This document shows, piece by piece, positions 1 to 14,200 of a stretch of DNA of 64,000 nucleotides (its first letter is position 1; each line of letters starts with the position of its first letter). Origin of the DNA: Elysia crispata. Its lineage: Eukaryota > Mollusca > Gastropoda > Plakobranchidae. The notes below the pieces were generated by a model. It searched no databases. It was not told where the DNA came from and saw only the letters and a program-made list of their open reading frames with translations. The position numbers and the translations under genes are program-made. Location: the NCBI GenBank assembly GCA_033675545.1, contig JAWDGP010001156.1, forward strand, positions 197,001 to 261,000, in the 5' to 3' direction.

Positions 1-203
<203 letters not shown>

Positions 204-519
204 TGTTCGCTCTAAGACATTTGGTATTTTTTCATTAGACTACATTGTGATTAACTTATTTAAACTCTTACACAGTTGAATAAACTTATCTAGTTTTTAC
301 ACGAAGAATATTCATGTCTTCACGTATTCTTGGCCAATTTTATGAGTATTTCTGTTAACGCTAGATCGTTATGCATTTTATATACATGTCACCATTGCAC
401 TCCTATAACCAGCGTTGTTTATGTGCCGCTACATGTAGGATGTCTTCTACAGCGATCGTAATTTTAAGTGAGGAAAAAAAAAATTAAAAAAGTTGTAATA
501 TTCATATCTTGATAATTAT
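204..519. other. Non-coding spacer
   Basis: AT-rich unique sequence. No long frame, splice-bounded exon, RNA gene or recognisable mobile-element end was seen here. Confidence 0.6.
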
Positions 520-1451
<932 letters not shown>

Positions 1452-2240
1452 AGGAGGGAGGAAGCGCGGTGGGAGAGAATTAGAGGGGACAAGAAAAGGG
1501 GTGGGGGGATGCAAAAGAGTGAAACGGAGAAAATAAGTGGAGTTGTGAAAGAGGCAGATATATTAATCGAGAGAGATGTAGACAGGAGATAGTGGTGGTG
1601 TTCAATGCCGAGCAGCATTTCCTGCTAAAATAGGGGAATTTTTTTGTTTGTTTGTTTTTTTGTTTTGTTTTGTTTTTTTGGGGGGTGGGGGGGGGGGGGG
1701 GGGTGCGGATAAATATAAAAAATCATTCCTCCAATCCCCTCCAAACTTATGAACCATTGGATATTCCTAGATCCTCCCAAAAAAGGATTAAAAAAAATGA
1801 TAATTTGCTTTACCAATAAATTTGAATAATGCTTCCTGAGTTCTTCGAAGAAATATAACGACATAAATCCATTTATCTTTAATAATAAAATATAAACATA
1901 AGCAAATTACTACAGCTTGACTATATTATGAAAGCTTTGAAATTATTATTTCTTATGCATAGCTGCCTTAAAAAGGTAGGCCTACTGACATCTTACAAAT
2001 TCTTGCTGAACATGGCAATAACTTTTTCTCTGAAGGTAGATATAACGTTTTATTGTTCGCCAAGACTGATGTATACAATAATCGAATCGAAGGCTTTAGT
2101 TGGATTCACACACAAAGTTTTAGCTCTGCAAGACAAGATTTAAAAGATCGGACACAAAATTCAAAGTTCTGCAGCGATATACGGGCTGATACTGAGAGCA
2201 TCATGACTCTATGTCCGATGAATTACACCAATATATAAAC
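1452..2240. other. Non-coding flank with a G-run
   Basis: No gene was recognised. Positions about 1679-1703 are a nearly pure G tract with one T interruption, preceded by T-rich sequence. The short frames at 1928-2238 have no family signature; the part after about 2040 could be worn LINE sequence upstream of the recognisable fragment, but I could not show it. Confidence 0.55.
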
Positions 2241-2594
2241 ATGTCCATGGGGTTCCTTTGGAGAATGCTACAAATCTCAAGGACTGTAAAGAAAAAATCA
2301 AACAAAACAGTGCTACGAGAAGCCGACCAACAATATCATTCATAAATAGAATAACTATGTAAATGCCAAGCAACCTTTTTTTTTTTTTGACCATGTAGTG
2401 AGAAGAGAAAAACTAGAACATCTTGTGACAACTGGAATGATCGAATGAAAACGCAACAAGGGAAAACAACGAGAAAAGATGTTGGATGGACTTACATTAA
2501 GTGGCTCAAATTAAAAAGAGTGACAGAGGCACTGAAAGAGATGAGGGATAGAGATGCGTGGAAGGTCATGATCGAACGGCACATGACTGATTGA
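2241..2594 (+). mobile_element. RTE-like LINE, 3' end of the reverse-transcriptase ORF (dead fragment)
   Basis: Conceptual translation shows the characteristic C-terminal tail of RTE-type non-LTR ORF2 proteins: FLWRMLQISRTVKK, then DHVVRREKLEHLVTTGMIE, then KRNKGKQREKMLDGLT, then IKWLKLKRVTEALKEMRDRD and AWKVMIERHMTD before a stop. This matches the family pattern of an aromatic-RML block followed by LGH-hydrophobic-R, EHL..TG.I.GKR.RGRQR.K.LDGL and R-D-W. It is broken: there are stops near 2345, 2355 and 2449, and a frame change near 2493. Only the last ~115 codons are present, as expected for a 5'-truncated LINE insertion. It sits beyond the 3' end of CPT2 on the opposite strand. The clade name is from memory of the motif. 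Confidence 0.8.
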
Positions 2595-4937
2595 TACAAA
2601 CATGTCAATCTCAACTATAGAAATTTCGAGAAATGAACGAAGACCATTCAAGATGACTGGAGGACCCCAGGATAGGAGTAGTCGCTTTCATGTGCACAGG
2701 ACAAAAAAGCTTTCTACATGACCGTGATCAAGAGATTTTACTTTTGCTCTGTGTCTCAGATGACAATTAAAATTAAATAAATTTAGATAAACTTGATCAT
2801 ATTGATGGGCTTAAGTTATAAATATAAATCAAGCAAGCTAAGGAAAGAGCAGGTGAAAAAAAAAGGTAAATTGATGATACAAAAACAAAAGCAAACTAAA
2901 TATAAGTCAGAAGTCACTCAATTGTTAATGAGAAAAATATTTTATTGACCTTTTCCAGGCTGATGAGAGCGAGACATGAATTTTTAAGATACTGTTATTC
3001 TCACATCATTACTTTTGATAAATTGTATAAGCTTGTATATTTTGTGACCCCTGATCACTCTCAAATTAAAATCAATAATATGAGATTATACATGGATGAG
3101 GTCCACAATTGAAGGTAAAGAATGAGAAAACAATGGGAAAAAATGTGACATCATTTTTCTTTTCAATACTGAGTCAGTGTAAAAAAGACAAACAAAAACA
3201 AATGACAAGCAGCGGAAGAGGAGAATAAGAAGAAGAAATGAGACAGAAGAAGACTGACAACTAGTTGACTTCCGTAAACAAATAAATTAAATTGCTTAAA
3301 ACCCATAAATGAAGAATTCAATAGATTTGTGCTCCTTTTGCTTTGTAATAAAAAGTTCACAACTATGTGTTAAACTTTTTTTTTTTAAATATTATTCAAG
3401 CTTGTACTAAAGAATTCATCACAGGAAAATATTTGAGGTTCTTCAAACTACCAAAGACGTCTTTTTGTTCTTAACAATACAAAAAAAAATGCAGAGGAAC
3501 AATTGTGTGGTTCATGCACACTCATGGCAGTAAATTTTGAGAAAAAAGCTGACATACAACTTTTTAGCTAGTCAATTGAAAAATATTGAAATAACTTCTT
3601 AGTCATATAACTGGATTTCACTGTTATATCTATGATTTAAAATGATAAACTAAAAAAAAAATTTATGAAGAATTTTCTTCCCTGATCACAATAAGTTATT
3701 ATTATCTCTTCAATGTCCTGCTTAAGTTATTCCATCAGTTCATCCATGATGAAAATTTTAAAATGTTCGTGAATTTGGAATGTGTATATTTACAGGTTGG
3801 TTTTATTTTTAAGATAGACCAAAAAAAAAGACACACCTATCTTTGAGCAGTAAAACAATTTTACATTGAAAAGGATGCATTAGATTCGTAAATGAAGATT
3901 TAAAAAAAAATAATAAATGGTTATTCACATGTCTGTAGAAGAAGACCTATTGAGATCACAGTCTTAAAATAGGATCTGTTGTAATAAAAGTTTACAAATA
4001 TTTGAGAGGTCACCACTGAAAAAGATGGCATAGCCCTCAATGAGTATGAGTTCTGGTACAAACATTTGTCAAAGAGGTAAAAGTACAAATTTCTCACAAA
4101 CATTTGTTAACATCTGCATAATAGAATTATTCTCATGAGCTTTTTTCATGCTTTTATAAAAGGAAAAATACATGTATAAGACATGTCACTTATCATTAAA
4201 GGAAACATTTCATCCTTCAAATATTTATAACATAAACTTCACCACTATAAATATTACAATTTTATCCCTCACTTAGGGACTCATTCATAATTGCAAGAAC
4301 AAAATCTTTTGATAAAGCAGCAAAATGAGATGCTATGAAGTTTTGGTTGATTTATAAGAAATTTGTTTTATTAAAACCAGTTGGTGAAATAAATTTTGCA
4401 ACACATTTTTTTATTCCAATATCTGTCATATGAATTGTTTTTTTTTTGTCATGCAAGACCGGTATATACAATTAAACAGAAGTTTAATTTCATTTGTTCT
4501 TTATCTTTAATTAAAGTAGATTCTTTTGAGAATTTTAAAACTGCAAAGTGTCATGCTTTATGTTAGAATAACAAGAAATCTTACAGGAGGCAACTTCTAG
4601 ATCTTGACAATCACTGTTCACTGGTAACACAAACATTTTGACATAGATGTTAGATTCATTTAATTTAAATTCTCTGCCTCTTTACTTCAGCTACAAATAA
4701 GTATCACATGAACGAAAAAAATTGCTTTTTAAAACAAAGAAAAATAATATTTGCCATACTAAATGTTTAAATAATATTATGTCTACATTATGTCATAGCC
4801 AGTGGTCAAAGTCACAGTAAAATATGAAATAAAAGTAAAATAAAAAAAAACAATAATTGGTACAGATAAACCTATTCATTCAATGAAACATAGTCCTAGC
4901 TTCATCAAAATAAGTCCACTTCTATGTCCAATCTTCA
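2595..4937. other. CPT2 3' flank, probably including its 3' UTR
   Basis: No coding exon was found. Read on the minus strand this lies directly downstream of the CPT2 stop. AATAAA hexamers on the minus strand occur at 4410-4415 and 4367-4372, about 525 and 570 nt past the stop, and are candidate poly(A) signals; choosing between them needs transcript data. The rest is AT-rich with many A-runs. Confidence 0.5.
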
Positions 4938-7900
4938 TCACGATTTTGAGGCACTCTGAAGTACACTGTGAATATCATCTAATGCTTTTTCACAGCAAGA
5001 AATAAAGTCTCTCACATTGCAAGCTGAATAGCTTGTGACATTGAAGCCTATTTGATCATCTGTAATGCCATAGCCTGTGTCAGATGAAACAAAAACATTT
5101 GTAGTAGGAAATGAAATAAGAATGCGATATCAAATCTTGGAAAAAAAAAGCATTTCAAATGTATGTCTATAAAAACTGATAAGCATAAACTGTTAAATAA
5201 GACAAAATTTAATATAATTTGATTATTTCAGATGTAAAACAGCGAGAAAAGCCAAGGGAAAAGTATTGTAACTGCTCGAGTGTATGAAAAGTAAAAAACA
5301 TTATTGATTACTTTTGTAATTAGACGTTAAAGGTCACTGTATTGAGACTGTCTTTTACAAGAATACAAAAATAAATTAGCAATATGATGCCTCCTGCTAT
5401 GTGGTACAGACAGTTTCATGTAAATCATGTCATGTGCCTAAAATTAGAAATGACTTAACCCCTCCGTGACAGTTGTCTTTTTCTTATGGCCATGATAAGG
5501 CTTATTTCTGTTAGCCATGGAAAAGGTATTTCAGTCAAATTTGAAGAGTGGAACGATTCTTCAATTCCAACATCACTGAATTTAGTTATGAAAAGTGGAT
5601 TTTGGAGTGCTCAGCCTTCAAAGCCTCTATTATGCAGTATAAAATATCAAGTATATTGTAATTCAAACGTTGTGAGGAACAGCAAAATTGACCAATTTAT
5701 GGATATACTGCGTCATTTTGTCACAACAGAAAAGACTACAGAGTACATGAAATGCCATGAAGGGTTAAGCCTTCCCTTTGCCAAGTTTGAGAAAAAGTCA
5801 CTCCGCACATATCTAGAACCATTTTAAATCTCATCCAACTAATAACAAATTGAAGCACTGATTAATCTATATTCCTCAAATGTTAAGTTCGGTGACTGAT
5901 TCTTAAGAAATCCACACAAGCAGACTAAGCACCTACAAGTTTAACTAACATAGTGAGCAAAGAAAAAAAATTGAGGGCTTTTCAGTACAAGTTGAGTAAC
6001 ATATTTTGTTCTTCCAATCCTATTGGCTAAATTTCATTTTTGAAAAAACCTGAATCACTTGACTGCTGAGATAAAATTTGTGACCCCCCCCAAAAAAGAA
6101 AATGAACAAAAAATAATAAACAGTCAGTAACTACAACCTTGGATTTTTGTCCAGGGAAGTAATCTTCTAGACTATCAAGACAAACAGCATTTGACGGTTA
6201 TTACCCATTGACCATTCTGTAATTCTTATGTGGATGGGCCAAATTTTGGTTGACAAATTCAGCCGCCTCTCAAGCAAGTGTTCATCACAACTTACCAACT
6301 CCATAGCCATCAGGTGTGACAGCAGCAAAACCACCAATAATAACAGCTGGGTCAGTGAGTGTAGATGTCGAGAGGATGATGTGGTTGAGGTGGGAGTATG
6401 CTGGGTGGGTGAACATGGGCAGCGACATCCCTTGCTGCTGTGCAATATTTTTCAGGCAGAAAAGGTGGCGGTCAAATCCTTGTCCTAGACGAAAGGTAAA
6501 AAGAAGAAAAAAAAAGAAATTCAGCATCAAAATATTATACAGAAATCTACAAACTTTAATATCATACAAATTTTACCATGCTTGCTCAATCAAAAGAATA
6601 GTATTCCAATCCTGAATTCAATTCAGGTTTGAATGCACAAATACATCTAAAGTATCATCTTTCATTTTGTATTTCTAACTCCTGTGTCTCTCATATTATA
6701 TCCAACATTGCATTAATGGTGAGCCACAATCTCTTCCATACCATCAGTATTGTCTAAATTTCTTATCGAATCTAGAATTAAATAAATACAAATTCTCTCT
6801 TTGCATCTCTTCCATCTTTACTGAGGCTGTAAAGAAATTAATGATAAAAACAAAAAAATCTCCAGTATGACATGAAGTATATATATAGATACAAAATGAG
6901 GATAGAAATAGAATTTGATGTATTGTTAGGCCTAGATCAAGCTTCAAGGCAGTATAGGATTACTAAAGAACATGACAGGTATTATGGTAATTTAATTGTT
7001 AGAAGCTCTTGGACTGTTGAGCTTTTCAGCACCCAGGAAATCTTTATCTTAGTATCGAAATACTTAAAAAGCATAAAGACAGAGATCTGCTTGATAATTT
7101 TATTTCATGTTCTTTGTGTGAACATAGTGTGATCTACACAAAACAATGTGAAACAAAACAGCTGAGTTCCAAATCCCAGACTTGCAGATGAAGCCTAATA
7201 AATGGATCAAATTATCAAATACCCAAAGCCGCCTCTTTGGTCAGTTTTCCATGTGTCTCTGAGCATGCCTTTAGCCCATCCATCAACTCTGCGACACTTG
7301 GCTGAGATCCCGACGTGCCATACATTTTCTCACACATAGCGGCCGTGGCTGCAGTGCAAGAGCGGACGGTCTCGGTGCGACCATGTTTGAAGGCCGATGT
7401 GCTACACGACTCGTAAGTGCCTCTGTTTTTGTGGTGGATCTGATAGTGTGCAAGCTAGAGAGAGAGAAATGATTATATCAGTGACTATGTCTCATCCAAG
7501 TTCCAACACATTAAATAATAAGTGTTAATGGCAATGTCTCATTCAAGTTTAAAAAAACAACAAAAAAAAACAGGTTATCTGTGGCTATATCTTAAAGAAG
7601 TTTAAACACCAGGAACTGATTATCAGGTGGAACTTTGCTTGAACTTTTAATTGATTTTACTGTTGACAAAGATTTCTTTCATATCATCAGCAGTGGTGAA
7701 AAATTAAGTGTTAGAAAATAATACGAGCAGGAATCTGTCTATTGCTATTTTAATTATCTCTTCATGTGTATGTTTTATATACATACACACATATTATTGA
7801 CAAAATATGAAATATAAAATACAAAACAAATCCCTAATTCTTAAAATTGACATGACAAAAAACAAAGCAATCACCAAAATTTCATATTAAATACTTTTAT

Positions 7901-8202
7901 TAAGCACTGAGGACAAAAGATAATAATGAAAAAAAACATGGCAAACCTGAATTGCAAGCTGCATGACTGAATCTGGACTCAATTTAAACTGTTTTAAATT
8001 TTTCCTCGTCATTTTCAAGTATTGCAAATAATGCACGTCTAAAGAGCCAGTGGCCTCATTGAATCTCTCCTTGGCTTTTGTGATGGTTTCTTTTAGCTGT
8101 GGTGTTAGAGTAAATTCTGTAAAACAGAACACAGTTTTCATATTTTTAAAAAAATCATACTGACATCACAGTCTTATCTGTGTGTCATTCACATTGCAAA
8201 TG

Positions 8203-8254
<52 letters not shown>

Positions 8255-11200
8255 TAATAATAATCACAATAAAAAAAATAAAGATAAAAATAATAATAAT
8301 AATGATAGCGACAGTAGATATGAAAAATTAAAAAAATTTGAATAATTTTCATAGCTCCCTTTTTTAAGAAAGATCATCAGACATGTACACATACAAATAC
8401 ATATGGCTCAGTAATGCATTTACTTTCATTAAACTGTCTTTGTAACAAACAACTAGCAAAATCATATGAATCATCATAATCAAAACTGTAGAATGCATTT
8501 ATCTTAATTGATATAACATACTTTTGTCTCAAACCTTTTTCATTTGATGTAATTCTGACAAACTGATTCAACAAATCCCATACCTAGTCTCTGAACTTTC
8601 TCTGCTGAACCAGCGTTGGCCGATGGCTTTGTCTGGGGGTTCACGCGAGGCTTCTCTGTGGTGTCCTTGTAGAGTTCCCTGATGTAACGCAAAACTGCCA
8701 CGCCATCACCCCATGAGTGTTCAAAATGGCATGCAGCTGTTCCATCCTTTGTAAAGATAAGTTGGAACGATTTGTCATACCATCTGCAAATAGATAAAAA
8801 ATCTTGCTCGCTTTACTAGCATAGAATGAGGTTTACAAATGATCTTCGAAAACATGAAGACATTTTCTTACCAGTTTCCCTTAACATCCTGTGCTACATG
8901 TGAAAGACATACAAACTTTCTTAATATGTCAACGATAGACTGATTGGTAACTTGCCCCTCTGTGTTTACTCCAAAGTGATAATATGTGTTATACATCAAT
9001 AGGAACTTTGAACAGCAGAACGAATGGAGAGCAAAACCCACCCAAGACAAAAGCCACCCACTTATATAAAATCTTAGCAGATATGAGACACTTAACAGCA
9101 AGGCCTCTCAAACTCAGTGGCTTATAATCCACAATTTAAGATTTGTTGGCTCTTAAAGCAATAAAAGCCTGCCCATAGAAAATTGGATAATTAATAATGG
9201 CTAGAAGCTCTTAGAATATTATACTCGATAAATTTTCCTTTGAAATTCTTTTTTTTTTCAGTCACATTTTGACCATATCCCCTGAGAAATGTTTTTATTC
9301 TCTGAATCTGCAGTCACCTGTTGACTCCATCACCATAAAGGAATGAACGAGTGATCGCATTTGGATCTCCGGGCTGGTCATCATCCAAACACAAGCCAAA
9401 CATAGAACTTTCTATAGAGCGCAGTTTCTTTTCGTTTTGAGGATCTGATCAAAAAATAAAATGGTACAAATTTTTGCACTGATGAAAACGAATTTGTTGC
9501 TTCAAACAAAAATACATTTCCAGGTAAAAAAAAAAAAGAAAAAGAAAAAAAAAACAAAGTTAAGAAATTCATTGGCTATAAACACATAATATTTTTTTGT
9601 AAAAAATATTTTTTTTTTTCTGATAATGCCTGTCTGTGAAGGTAGTGAGCCATCTCTAGGGGATGGTAGCAATTAATGACACTTGCTGTCTTTAATGTAA
9701 CCAACAATGCAGTAAACCTTGTGAAAAAGAAATTCTTCTTGACTGCATTATCTTTCATCTTAAAAGCCCATTGCCTATTTGTGACCTCTCTCTTAAAAAC
9801 CCAGCTAAGGTTAAAATAATGTTCTATTTCAAAACTATATAAAATTGAAAAGGGCTTAACCTACAAAACAAATACACAAATGAGAATACATATTCTATTT
9901 TCAATTTTTCTTTTTCAAGTTTGTTCAATAAATTTTAAAACGATTGATTTATCATTATTTCATAAGGAAATTCAATGCTTTATTTATTGCCTTTCAAGTT
10001 TAACTTGGTTTTACTGTATTTCTTCGTCTTACCAGCCCCTGAGAACACTGCTAGCGAAGTAGATTGTTAAAGAAAAAAAAAACATTTAAACATTCCAGAA
10101 GAACTCTTCATATTTTAAACATTTTGTACATTTTTATTCTGTCCTAAGTTAAAATATGAACTCAATGACTGTGAACCACTGTGTTGATATAATCTGTATG
10201 CTAAAAGGTATCTCCAACATTTTTTTACATCATGTCAAACTTGGCACAGAATATCAGCTAGGGTTGCATACTCATCCTTGATAACTTTTTCTAAACTTTG
10301 GCCGAGTCAGAAAGTTCCAGCAGATTTCATTTTACTTTGTTACAAATAATTCATGAATAATGAAGAGTCTACAATATCTTCACTTCATCCCTTTATGTCA
10401 TCAAATTACATTCTTCATATTAGATACCTGCGTCAACAAGCTGCTGTCTTGCCTGTGTCCATGAGTCTCTGAGGTCGGAGGTCAGAGTTGAAACTGGGAA
10501 TTCTGGGCTAGGAGTCGTATCTGACAAGATGTACTGTAGGTGGGCCAGAATCTCTTCCTCCGGAATTATGTTACCTGTGTTGAGAAAAATGATAGAGATA
10601 AATAAGCCTGTTTAAACTTAAACACTCATGGACTTTTTTGATGTGATAGTTGTCAGTTAAAATATTATCTTGCTGTTATTGCTCTTTCATGCTTTTGCCT
10701 CACAATGACACAAGTGCTGAGAAACCTGCCATCTTCTGTAGCTCCTACAGAGGTCCATGTGGCTTTGTGAAGGTATTCTTGGTACTGTCTATTTCTATTT
10801 CACTTGTACTGTGGTAGTTCCCTCTCTTAGGTCAATCATGAAAGTTTTGTTGCATCATGTATTTGAATTTTTGCTTAGAAACACTATTAACTGACACTAT
10901 TTTCTTGAGACAACTCTAAAATCCAAGTTGCTCATAATGACCACTGAAAGCCATACAAATCTGGTTGCTGTATACAGTGTCTTCATTGTGGCCATTGCTT
11001 ATGTCCTATCACAAAACAGGAACCAGGTAGAAGGGCCCAGTTGAGCGAGCATTGTGGCCATTGCTTATGTCCTATCACAAAACAGGAACCAAGTTGCTCA
11101 TAATGACCACTGAAAGCCATAGAAATCTGGTTGGTGTATACAGTGTCTTCATTGTGGCCATTGCTTATGTCCTATCACAAAACAGGAACCAAGTTGCTCA

Positions 11201-14200
11201 TAATGACCACTGAAAGCCATAGAAATCTGGTTGGTGTATACAGTGTCTTCATTGTGGCCATTGCTTATGTCCTATCACAAAACAGGAACCAGGTAGAAGG
11301 GCCCAGTTGAGAGAGCATTGTGGCCATTGCTTATGTCCTATCACAAAACAGGAACCAGGTAGAAGGGCCCAGTTGAGAGAGCATTGTGGCCATTGCTTAT
11401 GTCCTATCACAAAACAGGCACCAGGTAGAAGGGCCAGTTGAGAGAGCAGCTGGCATGGAGCAATAGGGATCAGTGGTCATAGTTCAGCGAATATTAATAG
11501 TTGATCAGTAGCCACTCTGAATGTTGATAATTTGGTAAACTTTGCGTCTTCAGTTTTACTATACATATACGTACATAACTGACACGATTGTATTTTAGAC
11601 TGACCACTAAAGATAAATGAATGGTCATTTGGGAGCAAAAAAAAAGCTGATCATGGCCACATTGGACAAGGGTCATTCTGGGGAGGCCATTTATATGGTA
11701 AAAAACTAAAGGATGTAAAAGATGAGTGGCTGTTACTATAGGTAGCTGTCATAAAGAAGTGACATATAAGGTATATTGTGATGTGGATTGCCATCATCTA
11801 CCAGACTCTCATGATGGATTTTATTATTCTTGACTTTCTCTGTTCCTGGTGCATTAGCAGACTTCCTAGATGTTTTGGGAAAATTTATGATTTACTCTGT
11901 CTGCAAATCATAAAAATGGATACCCTAGACAGAGAAAAATCAAACTGAGGCATGAGAATAATTTGGAATTAGAATCAAACTTGCTCTGCTTGTAAAGGAT
12001 TGATAAAGATTATGAAATAAATCATTCTTTCACATATTTTTTATGTTCACAGTAGAGAACAAGTTGCTTTCAGTTTAATGTAAAAGTTTCTTACAGAATG
12101 AAATAAAGAATCTACTCAAGTCATGGTGGAACTGAATATCAAATTTGGCTGAATATCTTCCACACCTTGTTATGTTTAACTAATGCAATTCTAAGTTTTG
12201 ACCCACCATCTCTGTCCAAGACATCAAACACATAGAAGTTGCCTTTTCTCATCACCAGAACATGTTTGGCATCTCTGTCTGTGAACAGCTCGTCCTTCTC
12301 TGGTCTGAAATATTAAAAACTCTTCTAGTGAATTACAGGTGACTGTGCTATAAATACTATTTTTTATCATGTCCAAACTAGGAACAAAACTATTGAATCT
12401 TCCAGTTACTGGTGTACATTGAAAGGGAACAACAAGAAATTTTTGAAAACTCTGAAATAATATTTGGTTACAAAGTATGATAAAAACTCACACTAAAAAT
12501 AGTTAGACATTCCCCAGTAACATATTTGTTCAAGTCAAAAGAAAAAAATAATAATAATAATAAAAAAAAAATAACAACTGGGCATACTTTAAAAGAAAGT
12601 GCTTATAAAATGAGTTGCAACTGCCAAACAGATTAAGCCCAACATCTATAATCAAACCACTCATCCAATGAACTTTTTCATTAATCACTCTGAATTTCAA
12701 TAAACAAAGAGAAAATCATAAACAATACCTGGGAATACGGCAGGAATTGAATAGACGCTTGTATTGACTCATGTCCAGAGGAAAGGCCTTGAACAAATAC
12801 GCCCCGTACCAGGATAAAGAGGATGGAAGCAGCCTGGAGATATAATTAATTAATATTTTCGTCTATGTATCAACTTTTTGCAGAGGAGTTAAATTTTCAC
12901 TTCCTAAACATTTCTGCCCCCAAAAGGCAAACCAACATATCTGTAGATTTTGTGTTTTCGGGAAAAATGCAAAAAATGTTTGATGGTCAGAAAAAAAACT
13001 TCAGATACGTCTATTTGACAAGTAAAAAAACTTAAAGTATCAACGAAGATACGTCACTCTGCCATTTACTGAAGTTGGATAATATTTTAAATAGTCAGTT
13101 ATGCAAAAAAAATTAGAAAACAGGTTTTTGTCACACATGTTGGTCTTTTATGGCCTTGAAGATCAGATTTCTTCACCAAAAAAACCCCCCAGAAAAGGCA
13201 AAAAAATATTATCAGATTTCTATTTTACATCTTCAAAAGGGCTTCAAGAAAATTTTTATAAATGTGCCTGTACTATTATATTTGTCATATCTAGGAAATA
13301 AATGAAAAATGTTAGTTAAATTCATTTTTAAATTTCTTCAACATAATTTGTCTGAAAAAAAAATGATTCCATACGTTAAAAATGCTCAGGCATAAGGATC
13401 AGCTCTTCTTGGGGTTTACAAATTATGAAAAAAGTATAAACTCACCGTGTCACAGAACGGAAAGTGTTTGTATCAGACTTAGTTGGGTTCAAGTGAAACA
13501 CCTCAGGTTCCAGAAACTCATCCCTCATTGTCTTCATACAACGTGCAGATGATATCAACATGTTGGCAGACCGGATCAGCTGCAATTGAGAAGAAGAATC
13601 TTTAATTGATTATTAGCCACACCAGTTAGGCCTTATAATGATTGACTTTTGATGACAATTATGCTACTATTGAATTATTGCCAAAGTGCAAAATTTTATT
13701 TTTAAATACAAAATTAATAGACTCTGTCATAAATAATATACAATAATGACTATATTTGTCCTATAAATCTAAAATAAATGCTAAAATCTTATTATGATAT
13801 CAAGATTAAAAGTTTTGGAGTTGAAATTTATTCAAGTGAACATATGTATATATGTTATTATTTTCCTTTAAAAAAAAATGTAGTCTCTTAAAGTACCTTT
13901 AAAAGTAAAAGTAAGCAACAACAAGGAAAAACACTCTTGGGAATTTAAAATCATGAGACAAATGATTAAGCACCATGTGCAGAAGATTTTTTCCAACTTA
14001 TACCAATGCTTTAAAAATCAAATTTCTTCATGGTTTAGTGGAGAAGCTTTTTTCTGCCCAGTACGTTAAAAATCCTGGCAACATTCAACACAAAAATTGG
14101 TTCAAGTAGTGGACAGCACTAAATCTAAATATAGAAAAAGCCTGATGTATAAAGAAAGAAAATTGGGAAGAGGTGCAGGAGGCAATGTGTGGCAGATTTA

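Noticed and set aside
5486-5827. 113-codon plus-strand frame inside CPT2 intron 14
   Set aside because: No family motif; it overlaps and runs past the right end of the candidate MITE, so most likely chance.
6228-6615. Plus-strand frames opposite the CPT2 exon at 6296-6484
   Set aside because: They are antisense shadows of a strongly conserved CPT2 exon.
10923-11440. CRISPR-like array
   Set aside because: Units are directly adjoining and spacers are themselves repeated; eukaryotic intron; it is a minisatellite.
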